Of a stretch of DNA of 64,000 bases, positions 44,820 to 53,469 are shown piece after piece (the stretch's first letter is position 1; each line of letters begins with the position of its first letter). Under the pieces are notes generated by a model. That model saw nothing but the letters and a program-made list of their open reading frames with translations. It had not been told where the DNA came from and did not search any database. Source of the DNA: an uncultured Marinobacter sp. Its GTDB lineage: Bacteria; Pseudomonadota; Gammaproteobacteria; Pseudomonadales; Oleiphilaceae. A program made the translations under genes and the position numbers. Location: assembly GCF_947488835.1 (NCBI RefSeq), contig NZ_CANLBK010000001.1, positions 1,302,001-1,366,000 on the forward strand, written 5' to 3'.

Positions 44820-46193
44820 TTGTCCCAGCAACAGACACCTTTACAGAAACACACCTCTTCGCAAGCAGACACCGAGGCGGCAGCCGGCACTCTGGAGCGT
44901 TCTGTCGACCGCCTCTACAGCTTGATCGCCAACGAGGAAGACGCCCGGGTGTGCAAGGACATCCCTGCGGAAGCCTGCCACGTGGTGCCACGCAACTTCT
45001 TTCTGATCCTGGCCGCCAACGTACTGACCAAACTGGGCGACTTGCTGATCAGCCCGAAAACCGTACTTGCCTGGCTGATGAGCGCCATTGGTGCGCCGGC
45101 TCTGGTGGCCTGGCTTGTTCCCATTCGGGAATCTGGCTCCATGGTGCCCCAGATGATGATCGCCGCCTGGGTTCGTCGCAAACCTGTGCGTAAATGGTTC
45201 TGGACACTTGGCAGTTTCGGACAGGCGATCAGCGTTGCGGCTATGGCGGCTTGCGTCTGGTTTCTTGAAGGTTATGCCGCCGGGGGTGGCATTGTGGCGG
45301 CGTTAGTAGTTTTCTCTTTGTCACGGGGCTTCTGCTCCGTGGCCATGAAAGATGTTCAGGGAAAGTGCATTCCGAAAACCCGCAGGGGCAGGCTTTCCGG
45401 TCTTGCGGCCACCATCGGGGGCACCGCAACCGTTTTACTGACCGTTGTTCTATTCAGGAACCAGGGCGACCCGACACTCGCATTTTACAGTTTGTTGCTC
45501 CTGCTCGCGGCCGCTCTCTGGGTGATTGCAGGGCTCCTGTTCGCCGGAGTGGAGGAGCATAAAGGTGAAACCGGGGGTGGCGGCAACGCTCTCACCGAAG
45601 CGTTTAAAAGCCTGTCACTACTGCGCGATGACGCGCCATTCCGCAACTTCGTTATTACCCGCGCCCTCTTGCTGTGCTCGGCTCTGGCATCACCCTATTT
45701 CGTCGTTCTGGCTCAGAAGGAATCTGATACCGGCTTAATGCTTGGGGTGTTCCTTCTGGCAAGTAGTCTGGCCAGCTCCGTATCGGCCAGCTTTTGGGGC
45801 TGGATGGCAGATACTTCCAGCCGACGGGTGATGATTCGTGGTGCAGCTATCGCCAGTGCTGTGTGCTTATCCGTAGGACTGACCGCCATGTTCGCGGGGA
45901 CAGGCGTAGGCAACGGCTGGTTCTACCCAGTGGCGTTCTTCGCTCTAAGCATTGCCCACGCAGGCGTGAGACTGGGCCGAAAAACCTATCTGGTGGACAT
46001 GGCGGGAGGCAACAAACGCACGGATTACACGGCCGTGAGCAATACAGTGATCGGTTTTTTGCTGCTTGCGACCGGCGGATTAACCGCATTGCTGTCGCTG
46101 ATATCCAACGCGGCAGTGATTGTGGTGCTTGGGTTGATGGGGCTGGCGGGAACACTGAGCGCCATTCGCCTGAAAGAGGTAACCGGCGACTGA
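44820..46193 (+). CDS. MFS-type membrane transporter
   Basis: 457 residues from a TTG at 44820, chosen because GGAGG lies exactly eight bases before it; the frame is open upstream to 44697 but would run into the DUF1513 gene. A soluble N-terminal stretch of about 70 residues (with CKDIPAEACHVVPRN) precedes about 12 membrane helices. The cytoplasmic loop KDVQGKCIPKTRRGRLSGLA is the MFS A-motif-like loop of the family annotated 'MFS transporter permease'. The substrate is unknown. It follows the iron cluster by 82 bp and may or may not belong to it. Confidence 0.8.
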   Translation: MSQQQTPLQKHTSSQADTEAAAGTLERSVDRLYSLIANEEDARVCKDIPAEACHVVPRNFFLILAANVLTKLGDLLISPKTVLAWLMSAIGAPALVAWLVPIRESGSMVPQMMIAAWVRRKPVRKWFWTLGSFGQAISVAAMAACVWFLEGYAAGGGIVAALVVFSLSRGFCSVAMKDVQGKCIPKTRRGRLSGLAATIGGTATVLLTVVLFRNQGDPTLAFYSLLLLLAAALWVIAGLLFAGVEEHKGETGGGGNALTEAFKSLSLLRDDAPFRNFVITRALLLCSALASPYFVVLAQKESDTGLMLGVFLLASSLASSVSASFWGWMADTSSRRVMIRGAAIASAVCLSVGLTAMFAGTGVGNGWFYPVAFFALSIAHAGVRLGRKTYLVDMAGGNKRTDYTAVSNTVIGFLLLATGGLTALLSLISNAAVIVVLGLMGLAGTLSAIRLKEVTGD

Positions 46194-46226
46194 TCCGCCA
46201 GCCGCCCAGCCATTCTTCAAGATGCG

Positions 46227-46598
46227 TTAAACAGGTGCCTTGCCGTCATTCAGTGCCAAGGCACCTTTCACAATGCGGTAGATGACCCAAATGGCAGCGC
46301 CCATAAGAATGAACCACCCGACAATAATAAAGCTGGTGACAACGCCAACAACCGTCCACAACAAGCCCAGCCAAAAGGTTCTGATCTGCCAGCGGAAATG
46401 AGGTTCCACCCAGGTGTTACGAACATCATCGAGCTTCACGTAATTAATAATGACGCCCACCAGCCCGGTGATACCGCCCAGAAAGAACGACAACCCCTGA
46501 AGGATGTACACAACCACCGCAAGGTTGCGTGCGGGATCGGATCGACGCGCCAACTCATTCGCTTCTGCATCCGCAGGTATGTATTCCGGGTCAGCCAA
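46227..46598 (-). CDS. DUF4870 small membrane protein
   Basis: 123 residues with three predicted helices (LAVVVYILQGLSFFLGGITGL, FWLGLLWTVVGVVTSFII, LMGAAIWVIYRIVKGAL). The layout and ending WVIYRIVKG.LAL are typical of DUF4870 proteins, whose role is unknown. It sits between the MFS gene and a chemoreceptor gene that reads the same way; no operon partner is clear. Confidence 0.8.
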   Translation of the reverse strand: MADPEYIPADAEANELARRSDPARNLAVVVYILQGLSFFLGGITGLVGVIINYVKLDDVRNTWVEPHFRWQIRTFWLGLLWTVVGVVTSFIIVGWFILMGAAIWVIYRIVKGALALNDGKAPV

Positions 46599-46669
46599 GG
46601 CATATCTCCTTTTTCAGTATGAGCAGAAATCTTAACACAGGCGCCGGCACCGATTTGGCTCTCATTCGA

Positions 46670-48310
46670 TCAGTGATTGTCCGGACGATACCCCAGCCGG
46701 AAACCACCCCAGTGCCGCCCGTTCACATATACCGGTACCGAAAGGTCGTGCATAACTTCGCCAGTATCCCGCCGGTAGGTTTGCAGCAGCATGTCTTCGG
46801 TATGGCTGCCGCAGCGAATACCGGTGCGGTCATTAAACAAGCGCTTGCTACGGCTACGCATCAGATCTGTATCAGTGTCTCCGGTCGGCGCATAAGCAAA
46901 CTCCCGATTGTGGGTGGGAACATAACCATCCGGGGCCGCAGCTATCGAAAACACCAATGCAGGATGAGAGCTTTTTACCTTCTCCTGAACCTCTGGCAAA
47001 TACTGATCGGTGAAGGCATCGAAGCTGCTTGAGTACTTGGCAGGCTGAGTGCCCGGGATCACCTTCCTCGTTTTATCGAACAAAGCATCTTCTCGCAATT
47101 TTCCATCACGCACAGCCTGCTCGAAAATCTGGCTAATCTGCGCAGCACCGGTACGGGCCTGATCGTAGAAAAATCTGTGGTAGCTGGAGCCACTATTCAT
47201 GGCAAACGCAGCGTTGGCCACTTCCGCAAGCTCCATCAGCGTGCCGGCCTGCTCGGCAAGCGAAGCAACGCTGGTGTCACTTTCGGAGATCTGATCACGA
47301 ACGGTTTCAATGCCCAAAAACACATGGCCCAAACTGAGCTCGTTGCTCTGATCTATCTCTGCAATACCGGCAATCTGTTGTTGAACACGATCGGACTGAT
47401 CGCGTATCTGATCTAACCGCTCACCAACGGTTTCAACAGACTCCAACCCTTCCTCTACGCTGCGGGCAAGGTTCTCTATGCGGGTAACGATCAACGCCGT
47501 ATCGGAACGGATTTCCTGCAGCGTTTCCGCTACCTCTCCCGTAGCCTGAGCAGTACGGCCTGCCAACTGACGGACTTCATCTGCAACCACTGCAAACCCA
47601 CGCCCTTGATCACCCGCACGCGCTGCTTCAATTGCCGCGTTAAGCGCCAGCAGATTCGTCTGTTCGGCAATGCCCTGAATGGTGCTGGTTACGCCCTGAA
47701 TTTTGTTGGACTTGTCGTTCAGCTCCTGAATCAGGCGCAGGTTTTCCCCGGACTGCTGATGCACCACGCGTATGCTATCTATCGCACTGGTGAGCGCTTG
47801 GCGCCCCTCGGTGCTGGCTTCACGATTTTGCAGTGCCATAGTGGCCGCTCCCGTAGCCTGCTGCGAAGACTCCCTGACCGTTTCAGTAATCTGGCCAGCA
47901 TACTCTGCCATCTGTGCAGTTTCTTGAACCTGAAGATCCAGCCGCAACTTGAGCTGATCGGCCGCATAAGAAACCTGCGCTGCAGAAATGGCACTTTTAT
48001 CAGCACTGCCAGAAAGCGCACCAGCCAGCGCCTTACCCGTTTGAGCATCCGCAAGCAGCTTCTCGCACCGGGCTCTCAGTGGGTGATTGCCCTCCAGAGT
48101 TCCATCGTTCAGGCTATCCAAACCGTGATCCACTGGCGCCAAAACCTTCACAATCAAAAAGGCGGTTGCTGCCACAAGGCCAATCAAGAGCCCGATAGAG
48201 AGAGATACCGGATCCAGACCTAACAAGGGCGCCACCAAAACACAGACAACCGCAAGAACAATGGCGATAGCGATCCCCCAAAATACCGCTGCACGATGAA
48301 GCAACCCCAT
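46670..48310 (-). CDS. methyl-accepting chemotaxis protein with C-terminal sensor-like domain
   Basis: 546 residues. Two membrane helices at residues 8-30 and 36-56 are joined by a very short loop, so there is no periplasmic sensor. The conserved signalling tip is [18 protein letters not shown] followed by [19 protein letters not shown]. After the coiled coil, residues 390-546 form an extra globular domain (from [19 protein letters not shown] to [12 protein letters not shown]) that resembles a cytoplasmic Cache/PAS-like sensor. It probably senses an internal or membrane-permeable signal. GAAGGGG precedes the ATG. Confidence 0.9.
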   Translation of the reverse strand: MGLLHRAAVFWGIAIAIVLAVVCVLVAPLLGLDPVSLSIGLLIGLVAATAFLIVKVLAPVDHGLDSLNDGTLEGNHPLRARCEKLLADAQTGKALAGALSGSADKSAISAAQVSYAADQLKLRLDLQVQETAQMAEYAGQITETVRESSQQATGAATMALQNREASTEGRQALTSAIDSIRVVHQQSGENLRLIQELNDKSNKIQGVTSTIQGIAEQTNLLALNAAIEAARAGDQGRGFAVVADEVRQLAGRTAQATGEVAETLQEIRSDTALIVTRIENLARSVEEGLESVETVGERLDQIRDQSDRVQQQIAGIAEIDQSNELSLGHVFLGIETVRDQISESDTSVASLAEQAGTLMELAEVANAAFAMNSGSSYHRFFYDQARTGAAQISQIFEQAVRDGKLREDALFDKTRKVIPGTQPAKYSSSFDAFTDQYLPEVQEKVKSSHPALVFSIAAAPDGYVPTHNREFAYAPTGDTDTDLMRSRSKRLFNDRTGIRCGSHTEDMLLQTYRRDTGEVMHDLSVPVYVNGRHWGGFRLGYRPDNH

Positions 48311-48525
48311 AGAAACCCCTTCGTTATTATTATTTCTGATAGGTACACGGTTATCCGGCCAATTTAGAGATTAATGAATTGAAACGGTTTTATAACTCAT
48401 AGTTTGGTTTAGTTGATTAAGACATCGGCCACATTGAGCATTTCTTAACCGAAAAAACCGAAAACCCGATGCGCCTATCTATTCAGGCGATCAGGTTTCC
48501 GGCCTTACCTACTCTAATTTACAGC

Positions 48526-50556
48526 TCAGGCGCCAATCACACCCTTATCGTCACGGGTGACTATTACCGTTGCGTCCCGAGGGTGATCGCCTTCGTTACC
48601 GAAGGGCCAGTCCCTGGCTGGATGCTGAATGTTCACGAACATGGTTTTAACATCCGGCGTGGTTACAACCCCGGTTACCTCGCAACCCTGCGGGCCCACG
48701 AAGAAACGACGGATATCACGGGTTACGGGATTGGCCGCCAGCATCATGTTGTTCTGATACGGCGGGGCGTCGGAACCATCGGTTTGAATCCAGAGGCGGC
48801 CATTGTAGTCAAACCACAAACCATCCGGGCTGTTGAAGATGTTGTCATCAGTCAGTGACACAGCAACCTCTCCATCCACAACCGTTTCCGTGCCCTGCTC
48901 TCCGGCAAACACGAAAATATCCCACTGGAACTCTGTTGCCGCAAAGTCATCACCGCCTTCACTCCAGCGAATGATATGACCAGTGCGGTTTTCTGCCCTG
49001 GGGTTCGCAGCGTTGACCTGGTCCTCAGTGCGCCGGGAGTTGTTGGTCAGGGTGAAATAGACCTCACCCGTATTGGGGTCTACCGCCCCCCATTCCGGGC
49101 GATCCATCGGCGTTGCGCCGGCAATATCGGCAGCGAGCCGGGTATTCAGAAGCACATCTGCCTGGTTCTCGAATCCGTCAAACTGGATATCGCCAACCAA
49201 TGAACCTTGCGCCGCATCAACACTGGCCGCAAAGCCTGCATCGTCAAGGGACAAAGGCAGCCAATTGCCAGAGCCGTCTTCGTTATAACGCGCAACGTAC
49301 AGAGTTCCCTCATCCAGCAAGTAGCCACTGGCGGTTGCGGCATAGTAGGGCCGCGAGGATACAAACTTGTAGATGTACTCAAAGCGCGAATCGTCACCGG
49401 AGTAACAAACAACCGGCTTGCCTTCTTCTACCGGCGCAAAGATCACACCTTCATGGCCGAAACGACCAAGCGCTGTGCGCTTCTGGGGCTTGCTTTCCGG
49501 CGTGAACGGGTCAATTTCAACCATGTAGCCGTAGGTGTTGGCTTCGTTGCGATAATCGTCTTCAGCGCTTTGAGCCGTGGGGGTAATATTGAAGCGCACG
49601 TACTGATCATCCCCGCCCTCCGCAAGCTCCCAATCGTAGCGGCTTGCACCACCAACGCCGTGGCGGGTCTGCTCCCGAGGCTTGGTTTGCGCGCTATTGG
49701 CAAAATAGCCGTGCCAGTTTTCCTCTGCTGCCAGATAGGTTCCCCAAGGTGTCGGGCCCATGGAACAGTTGTTCAGCGTGCCTCGCGTTTGGGTACCGTT
49801 CTTGCTAAATCGGGTCGAGAGCTTCTGGTAGCCGCGCAGGGGGCCACGAATATCCATCTCGGTGTTACCCGTCACTCGGCGGTTGAACGGGCTTCCAAAT
49901 ACTATGTCCCAGTTACCTGTGCTGTCTTTCTTGATATGAACCACAGATACGCCGTGGGCAGCCACTTCCTTGCGCACCTCATCGGCAGGGCGCATTCCAT
50001 TTGCGTTATAGGTGGGGCCGTCGGGGTGAAGAGCAGCCTGATTGATGTATTCATGGTTCATCACCAGCAGCCCTTCGTCGGAAGAGTTACCGCCACCCTT
50101 AAAATCAATCGGGAAAAAGTGCAGGCCATCGTGATGCATGCCTACCTGCTGCTCTTGATCCGCTCCGGAGTTGGACGCGTCTGCCCGAAATTCGGGATAG
50201 GAGCCGGTGATGGGCGTTCCCCAAGGCAAAAATGCCTTGGCAGAATAGCCAGCGGGTACGACCACTTTGTTTGCTGTGGATACGGCTATTGCTGCAAAGC
50301 CAAGTTCCGTTGCACGGCCCTGACCCGAGCCTGCATTTCCATTGCCGCCATCAATATCGCTATCGCTGTCACTTCCACAGCCTGCGATCCCAAAACCCAT
50401 GATGCTGGCCAGAGCAGCACCAACACCGCCTTTCATCAATGTGCGCCGCTGCATTCGTGCAGCCAGCACCTCCTGGAATGCGCTGTTGCCAGAGTGGTTT
50501 ACAACGGGCTCGTAGTTGGGGTCCAGATAGTTGGAATCAAGGTCGTGCTTGGCCAT
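48526..50556 (-). CDS. phoX: PhoX-family alkaline phosphatase (DUF839), Tat-exported
   Basis: 676 residues from the ATG at 50556, preceded by AGAGA; a TTG further upstream (50589) is less likely. A long N-region leads to a twin-arginine motif (RRTLMKGG, Arg37-Arg38), a hydrophobic stretch and a lipobox GIAGC, implying Tat export and possible lipidation. The beta-propeller holds characteristic PhoX segments (MNHEYINQ, NNCSMGPTPWGTYLAAEEN, DGLWFDYNGRLWIQTDG). PhoX is a calcium/iron-dependent periplasmic phosphatase releasing phosphate from esters. A Pho box lies 73 bp upstream, supporting PhoB control. Confidence 0.9.
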   Translation of the reverse strand: MAKHDLDSNYLDPNYEPVVNHSGNSAFQEVLAARMQRRTLMKGGVGAALASIMGFGIAGCGSDSDSDIDGGNGNAGSGQGRATELGFAAIAVSTANKVVVPAGYSAKAFLPWGTPITGSYPEFRADASNSGADQEQQVGMHHDGLHFFPIDFKGGGNSSDEGLLVMNHEYINQAALHPDGPTYNANGMRPADEVRKEVAAHGVSVVHIKKDSTGNWDIVFGSPFNRRVTGNTEMDIRGPLRGYQKLSTRFSKNGTQTRGTLNNCSMGPTPWGTYLAAEENWHGYFANSAQTKPREQTRHGVGGASRYDWELAEGGDDQYVRFNITPTAQSAEDDYRNEANTYGYMVEIDPFTPESKPQKRTALGRFGHEGVIFAPVEEGKPVVCYSGDDSRFEYIYKFVSSRPYYAATASGYLLDEGTLYVARYNEDGSGNWLPLSLDDAGFAASVDAAQGSLVGDIQFDGFENQADVLLNTRLAADIAGATPMDRPEWGAVDPNTGEVYFTLTNNSRRTEDQVNAANPRAENRTGHIIRWSEGGDDFAATEFQWDIFVFAGEQGTETVVDGEVAVSLTDDNIFNSPDGLWFDYNGRLWIQTDGSDAPPYQNNMMLAANPVTRDIRRFFVGPQGCEVTGVVTTPDVKTMFVNIQHPARDWPFGNEGDHPRDATVIVTRDDKGVIGA

Positions 50557-50628
50557 ATTTTGTCTCTCTTTGTCTCTCTCGATGCTCAAAAAGCGGGTGA
50601 TGACGAGAGGACAGTTTCAGCTGGAGAC

Positions 50629-50646
50629 ATGACAATGCGGAGACAG
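50629..50646 (-). promoter_or_regulatory. Pho box upstream of phoX
   Basis: On the minus strand CTGTCTC-CGCA-TTGTCAT corresponds to two 7-bp direct repeats of CTGTCAT with the required 4-bp spacing (11 of 14 repeat positions match). It lies between the terminator of the neighbouring lipoprotein gene and the phoX start. Confidence 0.65.
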
Positions 50647-50655
50647 TAAAACGAC

Positions 50656-50693
50656 AAAACCGTTAATCTTTGCTGGCAAAGACTAACGGTTTT
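50656..50693. terminator. strong terminator after the acidic lipoprotein gene
   Basis: AAAACCGTTA pairs with TAACGGTTTT, and TCTTTG inside pairs with CAAAGA around CTGG, giving a 16-bp stem with one mismatch and T-runs on both strands. It isolates phoX from the upstream gene. Confidence 0.85.
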
Positions 50694-50751
50694 GATGAAC
50701 TTTGACCGAAACACTCCGGCGCAGGTGTTACGCGCCAGAGCTGAGACATGA

Positions 50752-51045
50752 TTACTTGGTCATGTCGTCATAACCTTCTTCCATGGCATCACCCGCTTCT
50801 TCAGCAGCTTCACCCATTTTTTCACCGGCATTCTCGACGCCTTCTTTCATTTCGCCTACAACGCCTTCGTCCTGACCCGTGGCTTCTTCATAGGTCTCTT
50901 CGACAGAATTACCTGCGTCGTCCACTATTTCTCCAGCGTTGTCTGCAGCCTTTTCAAAATCAGCTCCTTCGTTGTCATCGGAACTGCAAGCAGCAAGACC
51001 TAAAGTCAAAAACATGAGTAGAGCGCTGAGAGTCAATTTATTCAT
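50752..51045 (-). CDS. small very acidic lipoprotein of unknown function
   Basis: 97 residues: signal peptide with lipobox LAAC (Cys20), then about 77 residues rich in Glu, Asp, Ala and Gly with almost no large hydrophobics. A loose repeat of about 7-11 residues is visible (EKAADNAGEIVDDAGNSVEE, then MKEGVENAGEKMGEAAEEAG), reminiscent of LEA-like or CsbD-like stress helices. AGAGGGAT precedes the ATG. It is probably an envelope or osmotic-stress lipoprotein, but no homologous family is certain. It is divergent from alkB. Confidence 0.7.
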   Translation of the reverse strand: MNKLTLSALLMFLTLGLAACSSDDNEGADFEKAADNAGEIVDDAGNSVEETYEEATGQDEGVVGEMKEGVENAGEKMGEAAEEAGDAMEEGYDDMTK

Positions 51046-51244
51046 AACATATCCCTCTGTTGGTAAACATTTGTAACGCTAACCAGAATACTGGCATGTC
51101 GGGCGTCACACAATTACCTGCGAATTACCCTTTGTTTAACCAGCCACTCTCAAGCCATATAGGCACTTCGTTGCGGGCTTGCCAGGCTTGCTGCTCGGGC
51201 ACCTTGTCATTCAAGGCCAACCTCTCGCCCAACAACCTATCTTG

Positions 51245-51255
51245 TTGCATTGCAA
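51245..51255. promoter_or_regulatory. palindrome TTGCATTGCAA before alkB
   Basis: A 5-bp inverted repeat around one base, 50 bp before the alkB start, within a 259-bp gap (51046-51304) that must also hold the divergent lipoprotein promoter. It could be an operator for an alkane-responsive regulator; no regulator gene is adjacent. No convincing -35/-10 pair was found here. Confidence 0.3.
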
Positions 51256-51304
51256 TATTGTCCGACATAAGTTTGATGTATGTGTACCGCAACGGAGAAA
51301 CACC

Positions 51305-52540
51305 ATGAATGCCAAAACCCCTGATGCTGGAAAATGGAAGGATCCCAAGCGTTACCTCTGGCTGTTGGGCCCTGCTCTGCCGGGCATAGGTCTGGCGGCA
51401 CTGACCGGCTATGCGATAGCACCTAAAAAGTTCAAGTTTCTGGCATGGACGGGACCGGCGCTGGTGCATGGTGTTATTCCGGCGCTGGATCGCGCCATAG
51501 GTGAGGACCAGAGCAACCCGCCTGAATCGGCAGTAAGCTCCCTGGTGCAAGACAAGTATTACAACCGCATTGTTAAGGCGTTTATTCCTACCCAGTACGC
51601 AATGACGGTAATGGGTGCCTGGCTTGCCAGCCGAAAGACGACGCCCATTGAAGACAAGATCGGCCTTACTCTAACGGTTGGCGCCATCAATGGTGTTGGC
51701 ATTAACACCGCTCACGAGCTGGGTCACAAATCCAATAAGTTCAACAAGCTGATGGCCATGGCGGCGCTGGCACCTACTGGCTATACCCACTTTGTTGTTG
51801 AACATAATTTTGGTCACCACAAGCGCGTCGCAACGCCAGAGGATCCTGCGAGCAGCCGTATGGGTGAGAGTTTCTGGAAGTTTTTGCCGCGCACGGTGTT
51901 TGGCGGCATGAAGTCTGCGGTAAAGATCGAGAAGGAGCGGCTGGCTCGCAAGGGCAAGAGTTTCTGGACCTTGGACAACGAGTTACTGCAGGGCTGGGCC
52001 ATGAGTGCAGGCTTCTTCGGAGCAACAACTCTGGTTTGCGGCCCGCGGGCGATTCCGTTCCTTGCTGCCCAAGCGGTTTATGGCGCCAGCTTGCTGGAGA
52101 GTGTGAATTACATTGAGCACTATGGGCTGCTGCGTGAGAAAAATGCGTCTGGTAAGTATGTTCGCACTCAGCCGGAGCATAGCTGGAACAGTAATCACAT
52201 TGTGACGAATTTGTTCTTGTATCAGTTGCAGCGGCACTCTGATCATCACGCTCATCCGCAGCGCAGTTATCAGGCTTTGCGTCACTTCGAGAATGCTCCG
52301 CAGTTGCCCGGTGGTTATGCGTCGATGCTGATGCCTGCTTATGTGCCGCAGTGGTGGTACGAGACGATGGATAAGCGGGTGATTGATCATTACGAGGGCG
52401 ATCTGAGCAAGATCAACTGGGATCCGGATCGTAAGGCGGAGTTGATGGCCAAGTATGCGGATTATGCGGCTGAGGTGGCTGCCAAGGCTGAGGCTCGCCG
52501 GGAGGAAGAGGCTGGTTCGGCCTCGGAGAAGGCTGCATAG
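51305..52540 (+). CDS. alkB: alkane 1-monooxygenase
   Basis: 411 residues from the ATG at 51305 (GGAG upstream). All diagnostic histidine motifs of membrane non-haem di-iron alkane hydroxylases are present: HELGHKSN, EHNFGHHKRVATPEDPAS, LQRHSDHHAHP, and the AlkB-specific NYIEHYGL. Six membrane helices are expected. It hydroxylates medium-chain n-alkanes at the terminal carbon with electrons from rubredoxin; no rubredoxin or AlkT gene is in this window. A charged, Ala/Glu-rich tail of about 35 residues ends the protein. A crotonase and acyl-CoA dehydrogenase pair lies downstream on the other strand. Confidence 0.96.
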   Translation: MNAKTPDAGKWKDPKRYLWLLGPALPGIGLAALTGYAIAPKKFKFLAWTGPALVHGVIPALDRAIGEDQSNPPESAVSSLVQDKYYNRIVKAFIPTQYAMTVMGAWLASRKTTPIEDKIGLTLTVGAINGVGINTAHELGHKSNKFNKLMAMAALAPTGYTHFVVEHNFGHHKRVATPEDPASSRMGESFWKFLPRTVFGGMKSAVKIEKERLARKGKSFWTLDNELLQGWAMSAGFFGATTLVCGPRAIPFLAAQAVYGASLLESVNYIEHYGLLREKNASGKYVRTQPEHSWNSNHIVTNLFLYQLQRHSDHHAHPQRSYQALRHFENAPQLPGGYASMLMPAYVPQWWYETMDKRVIDHYEGDLSKINWDPDRKAELMAKYADYAAEVAAKAEARREEEAGSASEKAA

Positions 52541-52563
52541 CTTTCAGACTCTGGTGCGGGCTT

Positions 52564-52663
52564 CCGGTGGGCCAAGGTTCTCAGGACACGCTGTAAATAC
52601 GTCCATGTAAGCTTGACGGCAGCATCCATGCTGCCGACAGTCCTGAGAACCTTGGCCCACCGG
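52564..52663. repeat. hairpin element E: same family
   Basis: Arms at 52564-52587 and 52640-52663 pair over 24 bp without mismatch. The 52-nt core (52588-52639) starts ACGCTGTAAATACGTCC and contains the inner hairpins TACGTCCATGTA and GGCAGCATCCATGCTGCC. It lies between the convergent ends of alkB and the crotonase gene. Confidence 0.85.
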
Positions 52664-52689
52664 CAGCTTAGAGTTTGGTAGGGCCTGCC

Positions 52690-53469
52690 TTACTTTCCTT
52701 TGAAAACTGCGTTTCGTCTTTCGAGGAAAGACTGAATACCCTCCTTTACATCCTCACTGGCCATAACCGGCTGTAGATCCGGGAACAAACGCTGCTTTGC
52801 GGCTTCCTGCCCCTCACTCACGGCAATTTTGGAAGATTTCAGACTACCGCGCACACCCAAGGGCGCGGCACTGGCGATCTTTTCGGCAATTTCCAGAGCA
52901 ACGTTGAACTGCTCACCCGGCTCAACCAGCTCCTGAATTAAGCCCCATTTGTAGGCTTGCTCGGCAGTCCATTCATCACCGGTTAACAAATAACGCTGCG
53001 CATTGCCCCACCCGATTTCACGCTGTAGGCGGATGGTGGCGCCACCACAAGCGAAGATGCCGCGTTTGACTTCCAACTGGGCAAATCGCGTACCTTTTGC
53101 TGCTACGCGAATGTCTGTGTTCAACATCATCTCAACACCGCAGGTGAAACAGATGCCTTGCGCGGCAAAGACAACTGGCTTGCCGAGCCCGTCACCTGTG
53201 ATGTGGAACGGGTCCAGCTCACCCTCAGCCGGCTCTATTCCTTCACCATTTGAAAACACACCTGCCCAGTCATCCAGCTGCAAGCCGCTGGTGAAGTGGT
53301 CGCCTTCCGCATACATCAGGCCCACTCGCAACTCGTCGTCATGCTCCAGTTGGTAATAAGCCGCGGCGATTTCGTGGTACATGGCGCGGTTCATGGCGTT
53401 CATTTTTTCCGGGCGGTTGAGCCCTATGAGCAGGATATGACCTTTCTTTTCAACATTAACCAAAGCCAT
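52690..53469 (-). CDS. enoyl-CoA hydratase/isomerase (crotonase) family protein
   Basis: 259 residues from the ATG at 53469, which shares one base with the stop of the dehydrogenase upstream (TGATG). The crotonase layout is visible: NRPEKMNAMN, GDHFTSGLQLDDW, then AAQGICFTCGVEMMLNTD and QLEVKRGIFACGG, with Glu residues at both classical active-site positions. The GGG of the second oxyanion segment reads TCG. It should hydrate an enoyl-CoA made by the coupled acyl-CoA dehydrogenase. Substrate range is unknown. Confidence 0.87.
   Translation of the reverse strand: MALVNVEKKGHILLIGLNRPEKMNAMNRAMYHEIAAAYYQLEHDDELRVGLMYAEGDHFTSGLQLDDWAGVFSNGEGIEPAEGELDPFHITGDGLGKPVVFAAQGICFTCGVEMMLNTDIRVAAKGTRFAQLEVKRGIFACGGATIRLQREIGWGNAQRYLLTGDEWTAEQAYKWGLIQELVEPGEQFNVALEIAEKIASAAPLGVRGSLKSSKIAVSEGQEAAKQRLFPDLQPVMASEDVKEGIQSFLERRNAVFKGK

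Noticed and set aside
49207..50649. 480-codon open frame on the plus strand
   Set aside because: Entirely antisense to phoX, whose motifs are unmistakable; the frame is a by-product of GC-rich codon structure with no recognisable domain.
13637..52663. Hairpin elements as integron attC sites or a CRISPR array
   Set aside because: They are single, widely separated copies with no integrase, no attC core sites and no regular spacers.
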